Under the pieces are notes generated by a model. It saw only the letters and a list, made by a program, of their open reading frames with translations, was not told the origin of the DNA and ran no database searches. Shown here in pieces: positions 24,965 through 34,202 of a stretch of DNA of 64,000 nucleotides. Origin of the DNA: M3007 sp044350415 (GTDB lineage: Bacteria; Bacteroidota; Bacteroidia; Chitinophagales; Saprospiraceae). The stretch lies in assembly GCA_044350415.1 (NCBI GenBank), contig JBILHQ010000002.1, forward strand, positions 1-64,000. Reading direction: 5' to 3'. Each line of letters opens with the position of its first letter. The stretch's first letter is position 1. A program made the position numbers and the translations under genes.

Positions 24965-26054
24965 CAGTTTTGATTTCGTCCAGTCTTTCTAAAAAATATT
25001 CTGCAGCAACATGGGGAGAGATTGATTTTTGAGCCCAGTCAACAATAGTTTGTCGTTGTACTACTCCAATTTTACCTTGTTCAATCCTTTTTTTCAAAGC
25101 CTTGTAAAGGGAATATTCGCTATCATCTATCACCTCTCCATTTTGCGGCTTATCTAATAATAAGGAAGACGCTCCACAATTAGAAGTACAAACAACCGGA
25201 ACTCCCTGAGTAAGTGCTTCGTTTACTACAGCTCCCCAGCCATCAAACCTTGATGGCAAAACTAATAAATCAGATTCGGCAATAGTTGCTCTTGAAACCT
25301 CATTAGATTGAAACCCATAAAAAAATACCTTTCCTGTCAGCTTTAATTTGGATATTAACTTAAGTACCTTATTTCTCTGATCACCGTCTCCAATGATATG
25401 AAGGCGAAACTTATAATATTTATTTAACCGCGCTAAACTCCTTATTAAGATATCAACGCCTTTTCGTTGAATTACTGACCCAATAAAAATTATATCAAAA
25501 AAAGTTTCACTTTTTTCATACAAAGGAATAACGAAATTCGAATTATTTAGGCTGTTTACTGTATATAAAAAAGGGATTACTCTTTGGGGGGCAAATCCAA
25601 CTGACTTATACCAATTACAGGCATCCTCTCCAAAAGTAAAAACAAATTGACTTACACTCGCGTACTTGCCTTCATATCGGAAATAAAACAACCTTCTTAA
25701 TCGTCCTTTTATCCCCCACAATATTGGTCGCTCCATTAAAAAGCCGCCAAATATCCGTCCGTCCAGTAAATATTGAAGTACTATTTTGTATGCCGGGAAA
25801 CCTTTAAATCCACTAATGATGTGTATTGACGCTGGATCGTCTAAAATATCTTTAACAACTTTCTTACCTGGAGCAACAAGGATCTCTATATTTTCGTACT
25901 CATCATAAAAATTCCACCCCATGGATTCCCGAACTCCATCACTTAAGTTATTTACAACCAAAACTACTTGATAGTCACTCCTGATTTCTCGAATCTCAGT
26001 CATGAAAAAAATCAAATGTGCACTGGGGATACTTTGCCAGAAAACCAGTTTCAT
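24924..26054 (-). CDS. Glycosyltransferase family 4
   Basis: A 376-residue GT-B enzyme beginning 'MKLVFWQSIPSAHLIFFMTE'. The C-terminal domain shows 'IIFIGSVIQRKGVDILIRSL', 'LHIIGDGDQRNKV' and the EX7E-like 'RFDGWGAVVNEALTQGVPVV', where the first acidic position is replaced by Asp-Gly. This variant is common in GT4 members. The ATG overlaps the stop of the upstream GT2 gene by four bases and its 3' end overlaps the polymerase gene. Confidence 0.8.
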   Translation of the reverse strand: MKLVFWQSIPSAHLIFFMTEIREIRSDYQVVLVVNNLSDGVRESMGWNFYDEYENIEILVAPGKKVVKDILDDPASIHIISGFKGFPAYKIVLQYLLDGRIFGGFLMERPILWGIKGRLRRLFYFRYEGKYASVSQFVFTFGEDACNWYKSVGFAPQRVIPFLYTVNSLNNSNFVIPLYEKSETFFDIIFIGSVIQRKGVDILIRSLARLNKYYKFRLHIIGDGDQRNKVLKLISKLKLTGKVFFYGFQSNEVSRATIAESDLLVLPSRFDGWGAVVNEALTQGVPVVCTSNCGASSLLLDKPQNGEVIDDSEYSLYKALKKRIEQGKIGVVQRQTIVDWAQKSISPHVAAEYFLERLDEIKTDEGYTCNTTAPWD

Positions 26055-26968
26055 ACCTCTAATCGAAAAACTTTTTTGATGGTAAATAGCAAGCCTCCTC
26101 TTTTAAAATACCAAAATAATCGTCGAAATCTATATATAAATCTTATCAATTTCCCTTTAACTAAATATTTGTATTTTAGCGCGTTAATGTCACTAATGCA
26201 TTTATGCTCCAAAAGGACGATGTTGTCGAAGCCAGTAGTCTTCTGGTCTTCATGCCTCCTGAAACATCCAAGGGCAATACTATCAACCCTTAAAAAAGTA
26301 GATTGGCCCTCATTAATACCAAAACGAAGTATCATATCGTAATCCATCGTTCGATGTAAATTTTCATTGAATTCACCAAAATTAGAGTGTACGCCCCGTT
26401 TCCAAAACATCGACTGCGCATTCAAATGAAACCCCTCATATATAAATTGAGTTAGCGAAAAATCAAATACATACTCATAACTGATAAGATCGCTGTTTTT
26501 GTCAATAATCAAATAATCGCCAAACACTACAGATTTGGTTGGGTTTTTATAGAAGGCATTCATCGCATTAAAAAGTGAATATTTTGTATATAAATCATCC
26601 GAATTTAGCCACCCCAATATTTTCCCTGTTGTTTTTGAAAAGCCTTTGTTCAAAGCATGGCTTTGTCCATTATCCTTTTCTGAAACCCAATAATGAATCC
26701 ACTTTTCATATTTTTTTATTATTGAAATTGTACCGTCCGTACTTCCACCATCTATAAGTATGATTTCTAAATTAGGATAATTTTGCAGTAAAATAGACCT
26801 AATAGTTTCTTCAATAAATTGAACTTGATTATATGATGGTACTACGATTGAAACCTTTTCGCATTCATGATTTGTATATAAACCGGGATCTATCTCTTCA
26901 TCCCAAGGCCATCCTATTTTTCCATTACTACCTGGCAAGTATTTTAACAAACCGAATTCTCTATTCAT
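26051..26968 (-). CDS. Glycosyltransferase family 2
   Basis: A 305-residue GT-A enzyme with 'VSIVVPSYNQVQFIEETIRS', 'EIILIDGGSTDGT', 'SEKDNGQSHALNKGF' and the DxD-type 'WLNSDDLYTK'. It belongs to the group in which the acceptor region reads 'GQSHALNKG', widespread in Bacteroidota exopolysaccharide loci. No membrane segment is seen. It overlaps the FkbM gene by 8 bases and the next glycosyltransferase by 4. Part of the AT-rich core. Confidence 0.85.
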   Translation of the reverse strand: MNREFGLLKYLPGSNGKIGWPWDEEIDPGLYTNHECEKVSIVVPSYNQVQFIEETIRSILLQNYPNLEIILIDGGSTDGTISIIKKYEKWIHYWVSEKDNGQSHALNKGFSKTTGKILGWLNSDDLYTKYSLFNAMNAFYKNPTKSVVFGDYLIIDKNSDLISYEYVFDFSLTQFIYEGFHLNAQSMFWKRGVHSNFGEFNENLHRTMDYDMILRFGINEGQSTFLRVDSIALGCFRRHEDQKTTGFDNIVLLEHKCISDINALKYKYLVKGKLIRFIYRFRRLFWYFKRGGLLFTIKKVFRLEV

Positions 26969-27776
26969 AATTTTTTTTTATGTATGTACCATACCATGTC
27001 TCCTGATCTATTTGGACTAGGTGATAACCTAATTTAATTAAATATTCAAGAACATCAATGACCGAGTGCCCAAAACGGTTAGTATATGGCTCGAGACACT
27101 CAAATATTAAATCGGGTCGATTCTTTTTTAAAAAATTAGATGCACCACTAAAAAATAGCAATTCCGCTCCCTCAATATCAATTTTTATAAATTTAACATT
27201 TTTAATATTATACATTTCGGCGATTAAATCAAATGGGAGAGATTCTACTTTTTCTGAATTAATTGTTTCTGTATTAGAGGAAATCAGAAGTGCATCATTA
27301 TATTTTTCTCCGGGAGAGGTCATATATAGAATCCCTTTTTTATTCGATACGGCATAATTAATTGGAATAACATTTTCAACATTATTCAATTTAATATTTT
27401 CAATCAGTAATTCTAAATTCCGGTTTGAAGCTTCAATTGAATATACTTTCCCGTTTTCACCTACTAATCTACTCATGAAAAGTGTCAGGATTCCAACATT
27501 AGCTCCAATATCAACAACGTGATCTCCAGTGCTAACTGCACTTTCAATTTTTGAAAAAACTTTATACTCAAAACTTCTTTTAAAGGGTTTAAACCAAGAG
27601 TTACAAAATACCAGTTTAGTAACAAACCCGGATCTCAAAACATTAAATTTATATCCTGGAAATGGAAAAATGGAAATACTTCGCACACCTACCATATTCA
27701 TGGCCCCCCAAATGAATTCCCGAAAATATATAGTTATTATTTTATAAATTTCAAATAACGCAAAAAGTAACCTCAT
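26961..27776 (-). CDS. FkbM family methyltransferase
   Basis: A 271-residue protein with the FkbM-type SAM-binding core: 'VVDIGANVGILTLFMSRLV', 'GKVYSIEASNRNLELL', and 'NVKFIKIDIEGAELLFFSGA'. FkbM members O-methylate hydroxyls of natural products and surface sugars. Its ATG shares one base with the stop codon of the flippase gene. It probably methylates a residue of the repeat unit; the site cannot be told. An N-terminal hydrophobic stretch (about residues 1-25) could associate it with the membrane. Confidence 0.82.
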   Translation of the reverse strand: MRLLFALFEIYKIITIYFREFIWGAMNMVGVRSISIFPFPGYKFNVLRSGFVTKLVFCNSWFKPFKRSFEYKVFSKIESAVSTGDHVVDIGANVGILTLFMSRLVGENGKVYSIEASNRNLELLIENIKLNNVENVIPINYAVSNKKGILYMTSPGEKYNDALLISSNTETINSEKVESLPFDLIAEMYNIKNVKFIKIDIEGAELLFFSGASNFLKKNRPDLIFECLEPYTNRFGHSVIDVLEYLIKLGYHLVQIDQETWYGTYIKKNYE

Positions 27777-29092
27777 TATATATGTTTATTTTTTTTAATT
27801 AATATTATTGATGGCAAGCAGAAAAGTACCAACATAGAAAAAGTCTCGGAGTAAATCAAGCCAATTTTTCCAAAATAACAACAAGAAAAATATTTTAGGA
27901 TCAGTGTAACCCCAACGGCTAATGGATAAATTTTCGCAAGAAATTTGACATAAAAATTAGTTAACATCATGTACGAAACAAATGCATTTATTTGCAAATA
28001 AAACATATAAAAAACCACAGAATACATTGAGTCCTTAAAAAAAGAAAGATCCACTCCAATCCAGATATTTAATAACTTTTGCCCCAAAAATACGTATAAA
28101 AAGGCGATCATAACCGTAAATAATAATATTACAAATAGTACTTTTTGGTAAACATTTTTAACCCACACGCTATCACCTTTAGCAAAGGCGTCATTAATTG
28201 ACGGCAATATTGCTGGTAATACAAGGATAATAGGAGTAGTTAAAAGCGTCGCAAATCTTAGAACAATTGAAAAATCCCCCACTTCATTTGCTCCCATTTG
28301 GTTAGCAATAATAAGATTATTACTTGAAGCTAATGCAGATGAAGCAATTTGTGAAACTACAAATATAATACCAGTGCTCAATACAACTTTGCATATTTTC
28401 CATTCGAAGTTTGATACTTTAGGAAAATAAGAAGGGATAATAAACCAAAAATTATAAAGGAAACTAACGATCAAAACTAATTGAGGAATTCCATACTGCG
28501 AAAAAACAAGCCAAGGTAAACTCAGTTTAAAATTTGTAGCAAAAAGTAATCCAAATAGCCCGGAAACAGTTCCAATTGCACTCCAGATTTGCATCTTATG
28601 GCCTTCCTGCAATCCAATCTGGATCCTTTGAATAATTGTAAATGGTATCCCAACTACAAAACAAACGAAGAATGTTACAACACCTTCTTTTACTTCATTC
28701 CAACCTAAAACATCAAAATAATGTTCATATAAATATATTCCACTAAAAAATAAGAATCCTAATAGGCTAGAAAGGAATACCAAAATTGTCCAGGTAGTAG
28801 AAACATAATTTCTTGTTACTGCATCTTTCTCTTCGGCTACTAAAGTTGGCAACTTATTTTGCAGGCCAAAACCAACGCCCAAGTCAGCAAAACTTAGTAG
28901 GCTCATAACTGAAACTATTGTAGTCAGTACGCCAAAATCACTTTTCGATAAGTAACCATAAGTTAGTGGGAGTGAAATAAGCATGCTAATCATCGATATA
29001 CCTTTCACAAAAAATGTAGAAAGGATATAATACATGAACTGCTTATTCCTGTACGATGTTTGCCTGAGAAGTTGCTGCAAATATGCTATCAA
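27776..29092 (-). CDS. Wzx-type polysaccharide flippase
   Basis: A 438-residue polytopic membrane protein of the MATE/MVF/PST superfamily, with 12 or so hydrophobic segments. The N-terminus has 'FFVKGISMISMLISLPLTYG' followed by 'YLSKSDFGVLTTIVSV', the characteristic opening of Wzx proteins, and 'SNNLIIANQMGANEVGDFSI' in the centre. It should move undecaprenyl-linked repeat units to the periplasmic side. It starts with TTG overlapping the TGA of the wzz-like gene. A second flippase module is fused to a glycosyltransferase at 3.7 kb. Confidence 0.85.
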   Translation of the reverse strand: MIAYLQQLLRQTSYRNKQFMYYILSTFFVKGISMISMLISLPLTYGYLSKSDFGVLTTIVSVMSLLSFADLGVGFGLQNKLPTLVAEEKDAVTRNYVSTTWTILVFLSSLLGFLFFSGIYLYEHYFDVLGWNEVKEGVVTFFVCFVVGIPFTIIQRIQIGLQEGHKMQIWSAIGTVSGLFGLLFATNFKLSLPWLVFSQYGIPQLVLIVSFLYNFWFIIPSYFPKVSNFEWKICKVVLSTGIIFVVSQIASSALASSNNLIIANQMGANEVGDFSIVLRFATLLTTPIILVLPAILPSINDAFAKGDSVWVKNVYQKVLFVILLFTVMIAFLYVFLGQKLLNIWIGVDLSFFKDSMYSVVFYMFYLQINAFVSYMMLTNFYVKFLAKIYPLAVGVTLILKYFSCCYFGKIGLIYSETFSMLVLFCLPSIILIKKNKHI

Positions 29093-30180
29093 AACGAGTC
29101 AACAATGGCTTTTCGGGTAATAATAACAACAGATCCCAATAATATACCCAAGCACAGTCCCATCAATAAAGCTGTTTTTTTACTTGGAGGAATTCCTTTA
29201 ATTGGCGCACCAGGCATATCAATCGGCTGAATATATGGCGTTTTAGACTTCAAGGCAAAGTCAGCCAGTTCCTGGTTCTTTATCGCCTCTCCGTACATAA
29301 TCATAAGTATTTGTTTATCCCTGGTAAATCGCTGTCTCGGCACTTGGTCAACGCCCAAAAGCAGGCTTTTATTTTTATCCTCAAAAAGAGCAGACTGGTA
29401 TTCCGTGCCAGCCATTAATGCGCGAATGGAATCAACTTTTTGACGAATAATATTAAAGGTTTCCTTATTTTTTTCAATCGTTTTTTCTACGTAAAAGTTA
29501 CTTAGTTTATAAAAAAGGGTTTCCAGAAAAGTAATCGAAAGTTCCTCCGATTGGCCATCCATACTTAAAGTCATAATACCTGTATCCTCATTCAATCCTG
29601 TCGAAAAAACTGACTTATTATCTTTCGAACCAACAAGTAAACCGTATAAGCTTTTTAATGCGGTTAACTCTTTTCTGTCAAACCGTTCAAAACTATCTTT
29701 GGTAAATAAAAAATCTTTAAGCAGTGGTGCTTCCCCGTTAGTACTTTTGGACCATTTCTTTTCCTGTACTTTATGAATTTTTATAAAATGATTTGCTAAA
29801 TAATCATTTTGCCCTTCGATAACCACCTTGGTTAGTAATGCTTCTCTTAAAATCCTTTCAGACTTCGCCAGGTACAAAATACGTTCGTAGTTATTCTCTC
29901 CGGGCGCACCGAGTCCAAATGAGCCCAGCAATCCGGAGATAGAGGAAAGTCCGCCCCCTTCCTCTTCATTCACCATAAAGGTCAAGCTCGCAGGATATTT
30001 AACAGGCGTATTATAATAAACATACCCCTGCCATACTAAAAACGGCACACCAATCAACACCACCAATTTCCAACTGCGTTTGATTTCTGCGGCGTAGTCA
30101 CTGATTTTTCCGATCAGGTCCTTGAGCGTCATCTCCTCCTCCTCCAACCGCACCATTTGTTGATTACTATTCTCCAACAT
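29089..30180 (-). CDS. Wzz-type chain length determinant
   Basis: A 363-residue inner membrane protein with two transmembrane segments, about 37-57 and 336-356, flanking a periplasmic domain with helical stretches. The last part has the proline-rich 'IDMPGAPIKGIPPSKK' ahead of TM2, typical of Wzz/PCP proteins. No tyrosine kinase domain follows, so it is the short form that regulates polymer length with Wzy and Wza. Located 4 bases after the wza-like gene and overlapping the flippase gene. Confidence 0.87.
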   Translation of the reverse strand: MLENSNQQMVRLEEEEMTLKDLIGKISDYAAEIKRSWKLVVLIGVPFLVWQGYVYYNTPVKYPASLTFMVNEEEGGGLSSISGLLGSFGLGAPGENNYERILYLAKSERILREALLTKVVIEGQNDYLANHFIKIHKVQEKKWSKSTNGEAPLLKDFLFTKDSFERFDRKELTALKSLYGLLVGSKDNKSVFSTGLNEDTGIMTLSMDGQSEELSITFLETLFYKLSNFYVEKTIEKNKETFNIIRQKVDSIRALMAGTEYQSALFEDKNKSLLLGVDQVPRQRFTRDKQILMIMYGEAIKNQELADFALKSKTPYIQPIDMPGAPIKGIPPSKKTALLMGLCLGILLGSVVIITRKAIVDSF

Positions 30181-30184
30181 GATA

Positions 30185-32896
30185 TTATATTTTTTGAAGT
30201 GCCACTACCGCCACAATCACCGTAGCCATAGTCCCTGCGACGGCAAGAATTTGTGTAAGTGCTTTGTCCCAATCAATGGATTTGCCTTCTTTTTTATCCG
30301 TTTTAGGGGATTTCACCAGTTTGGCAGGTACGACCACCACAGAGCCTTTGGCTACGTGGGGGTATTTCTTAAATAATCCAAAATTGACCGTTCGGTTGAT
30401 TTTACCATTGGGTTGTTCGACATATACCCGTTTCCGGTTGGCCTCTTTGGAAAATCCGCCAGCGTATTCGCGCACGTACCAGCCCGCGCGTTTCCCCGGG
30501 TGGTAGGCTGCATTGATCTGGTTGTTACCGGCGAGTGATGCTTTGAGGATATTGGGAAGGTCAGTGTTGGCCCCTTTGATCGTGACTAAGTTTTGTTTTT
30601 TGGGCACGTTGATTACGTCGCCCATTTTGAGGATATGGTCCTCTACCCCACCGGGCTGGTCCAGCGCTTCATTCAATCGGGTGACCACTAATCCTTTGTT
30701 GTTTTCGTTGCGGAAAAGGGTGGCTGCCCATGCGTCGGCTTCTCCGGTGAGGCCGCCTGCCCGCTGGATGATTTTGGACAGGGATTCATTGTTGTCGACT
30801 AAGGCATAGCGGCCGGGGTACATTACTTCGCCGTTGAGTTCCACGAATTGCTGGAACTCAAAATCGGGTACTGACCGGACGACGATCTCGTCGAAGGGCA
30901 TAATTGTCAGGTCGGTGCCGCCGCCGGTGATATTGTAGTTGCGGTCTACTTCCACCGAAATCGCGCGGGTGCGGGTGGGTTGGTTGGTGATGATGTCCAC
31001 CCGGTAAATATCGATACGGTTGGTGGCGGCTTCGAGTTTCATGCCCCCTGCGAGCGTCAGCGCGTCCTTCAGGGTGAGGGTTGGGCTAAATGGAAACTTG
31101 CCCGGTGTCCGCACGGCACCCACAATATTGATGTCCATCACGTCGGAATACGTGAGAGAGGAGAGGACCAGCAGGCGGTCGAAGGGTTCCAGTAATACTT
31201 TATCCGTTCCTGGTTGGCCGTTTACCTTTCGGTTGAGGTCCACTGCGAGGTAGGACTTTTCTTTGCTGTTGTTGGTATTGGTCCGGATAATATAGGCTAA
31301 TCCGTTGGCATCGGGACGCAGTCCGCCGGCGAGGGTAATTGCCTTGGTGACGGACAGGGCAGAATCTGGCGGAAAAGAGTATCCGGTAATAGAGTCGCGG
31401 ACGGCACCTGCCACAGAGAAGGTAGCGAAATCTGCGTAGCGCGACCGGGCGTACACCGTAATCAGGTCTTTGGGCGACAGGAGCAGGTCTTCTGGCGCAC
31501 CTGCGCTGCGCAAGATGAGATCGGGATTGATCTGGATGAGTTTTTTCGTGCTGTCGGCATTTTCCCGGAGCAGGAAAGCCATATCAGTACGGGAATCTGT
31601 CCGGAGACCACCTTTTTTCAGGAGGTCGCTTATTCTGGGTGTTTCTGCCAGGGCATAGGTACCGGGTTGGTTGATTTTTCCAGTAATGGTCGCTGTATTT
31701 TCAATGATATTCGGGATGGCTCGCACCACTACTTCGTCGCCACTGAGCAGCACAAAATTTTGCTTGTCGGCCTGGAGTTTTTTCAGGTTGACATCTATCA
31801 GTACCTGTCGGTCATCGACGAATCGTTTGACCTGGATTACTTCTCTGAGGGCATTGGCCGATAAGCCGCCGGCGAACTGCAGGAGTTCCGTCAGATTTTC
31901 GGCATTCACCAGTTCATACCGGAAGGGACGGCGGACGGCTCCTTGTACGGATACAATGCGGTCGGCCACCGGAACATGGATGATATCGTTATTTTCTAAG
32001 GAAAAATCGAACTGCATGCCCGGATTGTTGATCATTTCATACAAATCGAGGTTGCGGGTAGTGCGGGCGCGGATAATTTTGATATTGCGCACGGTACCGA
32101 GTTCGGTGGGTCCGCCTGCTGCCACGAGGGCATTAAAAGCGGTATTGGTGGCGGCCAGTGTAAAGCTGCCGGCATTGGTGGCTTCGCCAAAAATATTGAC
32201 GACGATAGACCGGGCATTGGTGAGACTCACCGCAAACTGCTCCGGGGCAAAGCGGTAAGAATTGCTGAACCTGCTGCGCAGGAGTTCGCGGGCTTGTCCG
32301 AGGGACACGCCTTTGAGGAATATTTTGGGCATTTGCGAGGGCGAAATATACCCTTCTTTATTGATGGTGAATTTGCTGTCGAACTGCGACGGTCCAAATA
32401 CACTGATGGTGAGTTCGTCGCCACTGCCGAGCACATAAGAATCGGGCGGTTTGACATCGCTGGTGGTATTAAAGAGGGCGAGATCTTTGGCGCGGAAGAG
32501 TTGGTGGCCGTATATTTCGGTGGGGGGGAGGTTGTAGGGGTTTTTGGTTTCGGGTTTCGGGGTTTCGGGTTTCGGGGTTTCGGGATTACTGGTTGCTGGT
32601 TGCTGGGCAGTTGTTTCTTGCTCGTTTTCGGGGGGAATTGCGTTCGTGTCCTTTTTTTCGGCTTCCATTGCTGCTATGACGGCTTCGATGGTGGGCTGGA
32701 GCTGCGGTAATTGTTCCGGGGCAACGTTGTCGATATCGATGCCCTTTTCAGCGAGTCGCTTGCGGACTTCTGTTTCGTCGAGTCCTTTGGCTTTGATCGC
32801 GGCTTTGGCTTGTGCTTCGAGAACCGGATTGGTTTGGGCGCTGGCGAGTGTGGCTGTCAGCAAGAGCACTGACAAGAAGAGGTGTTTGATGTTCAA
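30185..32896 (-). CDS. Polysaccharide export protein with six SLBB domains (Wza-like)
   Basis: A 903-residue outer membrane export protein. A signal peptide ('MNIKHLFLSVLLLTATLASA') is followed by a Pro/Thr/Glu-rich linker at about residues 90-120, the poly-export domain ('YVLGSGDELTISVFGP'), and about six SLBB repeats recognisable by 'VQGAVRRPFRY', 'ITGKINQPGTY', 'IVGAVRTPGKF' and 'LNGEVMYPGRY' starts with 'AGG' ends. A hydrophobic segment closes the C-terminus. Classical Wza has about 380 residues, so this is the long Bacteroidota form. Translation starts at TTG 32896, and the wzz-like gene follows after 4 bases. Confidence 0.9.
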   Translation of the reverse strand: MNIKHLFLSVLLLTATLASAQTNPVLEAQAKAAIKAKGLDETEVRKRLAEKGIDIDNVAPEQLPQLQPTIEAVIAAMEAEKKDTNAIPPENEQETTAQQPATSNPETPKPETPKPETKNPYNLPPTEIYGHQLFRAKDLALFNTTSDVKPPDSYVLGSGDELTISVFGPSQFDSKFTINKEGYISPSQMPKIFLKGVSLGQARELLRSRFSNSYRFAPEQFAVSLTNARSIVVNIFGEATNAGSFTLAATNTAFNALVAAGGPTELGTVRNIKIIRARTTRNLDLYEMINNPGMQFDFSLENNDIIHVPVADRIVSVQGAVRRPFRYELVNAENLTELLQFAGGLSANALREVIQVKRFVDDRQVLIDVNLKKLQADKQNFVLLSGDEVVVRAIPNIIENTATITGKINQPGTYALAETPRISDLLKKGGLRTDSRTDMAFLLRENADSTKKLIQINPDLILRSAGAPEDLLLSPKDLITVYARSRYADFATFSVAGAVRDSITGYSFPPDSALSVTKAITLAGGLRPDANGLAYIIRTNTNNSKEKSYLAVDLNRKVNGQPGTDKVLLEPFDRLLVLSSLTYSDVMDINIVGAVRTPGKFPFSPTLTLKDALTLAGGMKLEAATNRIDIYRVDIITNQPTRTRAISVEVDRNYNITGGGTDLTIMPFDEIVVRSVPDFEFQQFVELNGEVMYPGRYALVDNNESLSKIIQRAGGLTGEADAWAATLFRNENNKGLVVTRLNEALDQPGGVEDHILKMGDVINVPKKQNLVTIKGANTDLPNILKASLAGNNQINAAYHPGKRAGWYVREYAGGFSKEANRKRVYVEQPNGKINRTVNFGLFKKYPHVAKGSVVVVPAKLVKSPKTDKKEGKSIDWDKALTQILAVAGTMATVIVAVVALQKI
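32548..32584. repeat. 15-bp tandem repeat inside the wza-like gene
   Basis: Two and a half copies of TTTCGGGTTTCGGGG on the plus strand encode the repeated Thr-Pro-Lys-Pro-Glu units of the linker after the signal peptide. Each unit is five codons, so copy-number slippage would stay in frame and alter linker length only. Confidence 0.75.
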
Positions 32897-32928
32897 GGTA
32901 TATAGATTTATTGTTTTATTGTTGTGGG

Positions 32929-33089
32929 TCGCCCCCAGCCCCTAAAGGGGAGCCGTCTGAGCGGGCTGCGCCGGGGTGGTATGATTGTGTGAAGTACTTA
33001 TGTGATAATCAATTTATTAACTGAATATTTTTTTGCCCCCCGGCGCAGACGGCTCAGACGGCTCCCCTTTAGGGGCTGGGGCTGGGTGA
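32929..33089. repeat. Palindromic element B, complete copy
   Basis: A GC-rich inverted repeat: the left arm at about 32929-32979 (with CAGCCCCTAAAGGGGAGCCG) and the right arm at about 33034-33089 (CGGCTCCCCTTTAGGGGCTG) flank a 55-base AT-rich centre. It lies in front of the wza-like gene and so separates it from wbpB. One degenerate arm recurs at 18.6 kb. The bases on either side belong to the wza-like start and the Uma2 relic. Confidence 0.75.
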
Positions 33090-33105
33090 GGGCATCACAT
33101 CCCCC

Positions 33106-33239
33106 CTACTCTTCAAACAACTCCCCAACCGACAACTCAAATCCCGGCAGAAAAGTAATGTTCACCATATCACCTTCTACATTGGGCAATTGAGCCTGGT
33201 AAATGCCCTGATCGTTCAGGATATACCTTATGGTGTTCC
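33106..33239 (-). pseudogene. C-terminal remnant of a second Uma2-family gene
   Basis: On the minus strand the frame reads 'RYILNDQGIYQAQLPNVEGD', then 'MVNITFLPGFELSVGELFEE' and a TAG at 33106-33108. This matches the extreme C-terminus of Uma2 proteins, where a short beta segment is followed by 'lpGf.lsv..lF'. Nothing of the catalytic part is left. It runs into the last codons of wbpB. With the fragment at 9.9 kb this is the second Uma2 relic in the cluster. Confidence 0.6.
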
Positions 33240-34202
33240 AAACGGATGCCCACTCAATGGTAACAAAGCCAATGGATGAAATTCGGCTTCTATCCCAACC
33301 ACTGGTTGTTCTCTGATCGCGTGCGCCAACCGGATAGCTGGCAGTGCTTCTTCCATGCCAAATCCGCGTCCTTCGAGTATTTCCCGGTAACTGAGGGTAT
33401 GAAGGTCGGTGAATCCCTCACTGAATTCGAAATCTTTGCCATCTACAGTAATCGACCGGAATGTACGGTTGCCTTTTTGGACCGCTTCCCGGGGTAAAGT
33501 GTCTGCATTAATACTCATGAACCAGCGGATATTGGCTTTTTCTAACTCCAGAAAGCCAGCTGCGCGGTCGTGGGTGTGCAGGTGAACGGTCGAATACCGG
33601 AGTGCGCCAAAAATCCAGAGCAACATATCGAAGAAGTGGATACCGATATTGGTAGCGATGCCGCCCGATTTCTGGGGATCGCCTTTCCAGCTGGTATAGT
33701 ACCAGTTGCCGCGGGCGGTGATATAGGTCAGGTCGACTTCCAATGGTTTGCCGTGGTAGTTGGCCAATTGTTCCTTCAACGCAATGATACTGGGATGGAG
33801 CCGCAATTGGAGGATATTCCAAACCCGATGGCCGGTTTCTGGTTCCAGTTCCTGGAGGGCCGCTGCATTCCAGGGATTGAGAACCAATGGTTTTTCACAA
33901 ATCACCTCCGCGCCATACCGGAGCCCGAATCGAACATGGGCATCGTGGAGGTAATTGGGCGAACAAATGACGATATAATCAATCTTTTTACCGGCGCGTT
34001 TTTGCTTTTCCAAATGCCGGTCAAACCGTTCAAATTCTGTAAAAAAGGCGGCATTAGGAAAATAACTATCCAGCACCCCAACAGCGTCATTAGGGTCAAA
34101 CGCAGCAACGAGGTTGTGGCCGGATTCTTTAATCGCTTTCAGGTGTCGTGGTGCGACGTACCCTGCAGCGCCGATGAGTGCGAAGTTTTTAATTATTTTC
34201 AA
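33228..34202 (-). CDS. wbpB: UDP-N-acetylhexosaminuronate 3-dehydrogenase (WbpB/WlbA-like)
   Basis: A 324-residue Gfo/Idh/MocA oxidoreductase closely resembling WbpB/WlbA: 'FALIGAAGYVAPRHLKAIK', 'AAFDPNDAVGVLDSYFPNA', 'FFTEFERFDRH', 'ICEKPLVLNPWNA'. WlbA oxidises C3 of UDP-GlcNAc uronic acid with bound NAD, delivering the keto sugar to the aminotransferase WbpE/WlbC. Its TTG start lies 14 bases inside the 3' end of wbpE, consistent with the known coupling of these two enzymes. The neighbours wbpE, wbpD and wbpA complete the pathway. Confidence 0.88.
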   Translation of the reverse strand: MKIIKNFALIGAAGYVAPRHLKAIKESGHNLVAAFDPNDAVGVLDSYFPNAAFFTEFERFDRHLEKQKRAGKKIDYIVICSPNYLHDAHVRFGLRYGAEVICEKPLVLNPWNAAALQELEPETGHRVWNILQLRLHPSIIALKEQLANYHGKPLEVDLTYITARGNWYYTSWKGDPQKSGGIATNIGIHFFDMLLWIFGALRYSTVHLHTHDRAAGFLELEKANIRWFMSINADTLPREAVQKGNRTFRSITVDGKDFEFSEGFTDLHTLSYREILEGRGFGMEEALPAIRLAHAIREQPVVGIEAEFHPLALLPLSGHPFGTP

